From Marinobacter maroccanus (GTDB lineage Bacteria > Pseudomonadota > Gammaproteobacteria > Pseudomonadales > Oleiphilaceae), in contig NZ_PSSX01000002.1 of NCBI RefSeq assembly GCF_002933275.1, forward strand, positions 1 to 64,000: a stretch of 64,000 nt of DNA. Reading direction: 5' to 3'. Below the pieces are notes generated by a model. It worked only from the letters and a program-made list of their open reading frames with translations. It was not told the DNA's origin and ran no database searches. Below, piece after piece: positions 62,920 to 64,000 of this stretch (position 1 is its first letter; the number at the start of each line of letters is the position of its first letter). The position numbers and the translations under genes were made by a program.

Positions 62920-64000
62920 TTACTGACCCCGGTGCGTAACGCGGAGCACTTCTTCCACCGTGGTCACACCATCCAGTATTTTCTGCACACCATCTGCGTG
63001 AATACTCGGGCCATGCTGGCGAGCCACCTTCTCCAGGTCCAGTTCTCCAGCCCGCTTGTGAATCAGAGAGCTGATTTCCTCGGAGATCTCCACCACCTCG
63101 TAGATACCGATACGCCCGCGATACCCCAGCTGGTTGCAATGGCTACAACCGGTTGCCCGGTAAATGGTGGGCGGATTGCCGGGGTCCTGCTGCAGGAATT
63201 CGCAGTGCTCTTCTGTTGGTGTGTAGGGCTCCCGACATTCCTTGCACAGAACCCGAACCAGCCGCTGGGCGACAATGCCCACCAGGCTCGATGAAATCAG
63301 GAAGGGCTCAATGCCCATGTCCATAAGCCGGGTGATGGCGCCAACGGCGGTGTTGGTATGCAGCGTGGACAGCACAAGGTGGCCGGTCAGACTCGCCTGT
63401 ACTGCGATCTCCGCCGTTTCCAGGTCACGGATTTCACCAATCATTACCACGTCGGGATCCTGGCGCAGAATGGCCCGAAGCCCCCGGGCAAAGGTCATGT
63501 CCACTTTGGTGTTGACCTGGGTCTGGCCAATCCCCGGCAGGTTGTATTCGATGGGGTCTTCAACGGTCAGGATGTTGCGGCTGCGATCGTTGATTTCCTG
63601 AAGTGAGGCATAAAGTGTTGTGGATTTACCGGAACCGGTCGGGCCGGTCACCAGCAGGATACCGTAGGGCCGGTAAATCAACTTGCGCAGAACCTTCAGG
63701 TCCTGCCCCGCCATACCCAGGGATTCCAGACGGATGGCACCTGCCTGCTTATCCAGCAAACGCAGCACCACGCGCTCCCCGCTTGAAGACGGCATGGTCG
63801 ATACCCGGATATCCACTTCACGCCCTGCCACCCGAAGTGCGATACGGCCATCCTGGGGCACGCGCTTCTCGGCAATATCCAGCTTCGCCATAACCTTGAT
63901 CCGGGACACCAGCAACGGCGCCAGCGCCCGCTTGGGCTCTACAACTTCCCGCAGCACGCCATCCACCCTGAAACGCACCACCAGCCGCTTTTCATAGGTT
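62920..64000 (-). CDS. gspE: Type II secretion ATPase GspE (partial, 5' end outside window)
   Basis: C-terminal 360 residues of the secretion ATPase. The frame stays open to the window edge ([14 protein letters not shown]...), so the gene starts beyond 64000; a GTG at 63981 is internal, not a start. Walker [14 protein letters not shown], the Asp box [20 protein letters not shown], the His box [12 protein letters not shown] and the zinc CxxC pairs ([20 protein letters not shown]) are all intact. Confidence 0.95.
   Translation of the reverse strand, partial: TYEKRLVVRFRVDGVLREVVEPKRALAPLLVSRIKVMAKLDIAEKRVPQDGRIALRVAGREVDIRVSTMPSSSGERVVLRLLDKQAGAIRLESLGMAGQDLKVLRKLIYRPYGILLVTGPTGSGKSTTLYASLQEINDRSRNILTVEDPIEYNLPGIGQTQVNTKVDMTFARGLRAILRQDPDVVMIGEIRDLETAEIAVQASLTGHLVLSTLHTNTAVGAITRLMDMGIEPFLISSSLVGIVAQRLVRVLCKECREPYTPTEEHCEFLQQDPGNPPTIYRATGCSHCNQLGYRGRIGIYEVVEISEEISSLIHKRAGELDLEKVARQHGPSIHADGVQKILDGVTTVEEVLRVTHRGQ

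Noticed and set aside
1-64000. CRISPR array, tRNA or rRNA genes
   Set aside because: No regularly spaced repeats and no recognisable tRNA or rRNA sequence seen; tRNA absence was judged by eye only.

Overview
The window looks like a gammaproteobacterial chromosome, most probably Marinobacter or a close relative. This is inferred from the gene families present (T2SS gspE-M block, DabAB, MQO, YebG with a consensus SOS box, FabH, DUF1127 and YdcH small proteins) and from a dif site of the E. coli type; no alignment was run. Two very different parts meet near 17.8 kb.

Left part (1-17.7 kb): an accessory defence island. It opens with an IS21-like end repeat and a predicted exported HNH nuclease, then a gene-poor stretch, an unknown membrane protein, an HTH/coiled-coil protein and a small acidic protein. 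The core is a complete type II CBASS locus: a divergent WYL repressor (CapW), the patatin phospholipase CapV, a DncV-like cyclase, the E1/E2 fusion Cap2 and the JAMM peptidase Cap3. The next base after cap3 starts a type I restriction-modification operon (hsdM-hsdS-hsdR) that ends with an overlapping YgjP/DUF45 metallopeptidase gene. No integrase, transposase or tRNA gene is visible. At 17818-17845 lies a 27/28 match to the E. coli XerCD recombination site dif, so the terminus of replication is here and the island abuts it, as expected for an element that integrates through host XerCD.

Right part (17.9-64 kb): ordinary chromosome. In order: a minus-strand set of two outer-membrane proteins, a lipoprotein and an exported protein; an AraC regulator; a tandem DUF1254/DUF1214 protein; central metabolism (internally duplicated isocitrate dehydrogenase-like enzyme, malate:quinone oxidoreductase, E1alpha, E1beta and two-lipoyl E2 of a 2-oxoacid dehydrogenase, and a Hanks-type kinase); a periplasmic binding protein with a chemoreceptor; small proteins; fabH; yebG with a LexA box; the DabAB inorganic carbon transporter with a divergent LysR regulator; a Baeyer-Villiger monooxygenase, GntR regulator and SBF transporter; a J-like membrane protein; a TonB receptor, binding protein and hybrid histidine kinase trio; glutathione reductase; a GNAT enzyme; and the T2SS genes gspM to gspE, the last cut by the window edge.

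The most notable observations are the dif-abutting CBASS plus RM island, the CapW operator-like palindromes, the duplicated isocitrate dehydrogenase, and the kinase attached to a 2-oxoacid dehydrogenase operon.
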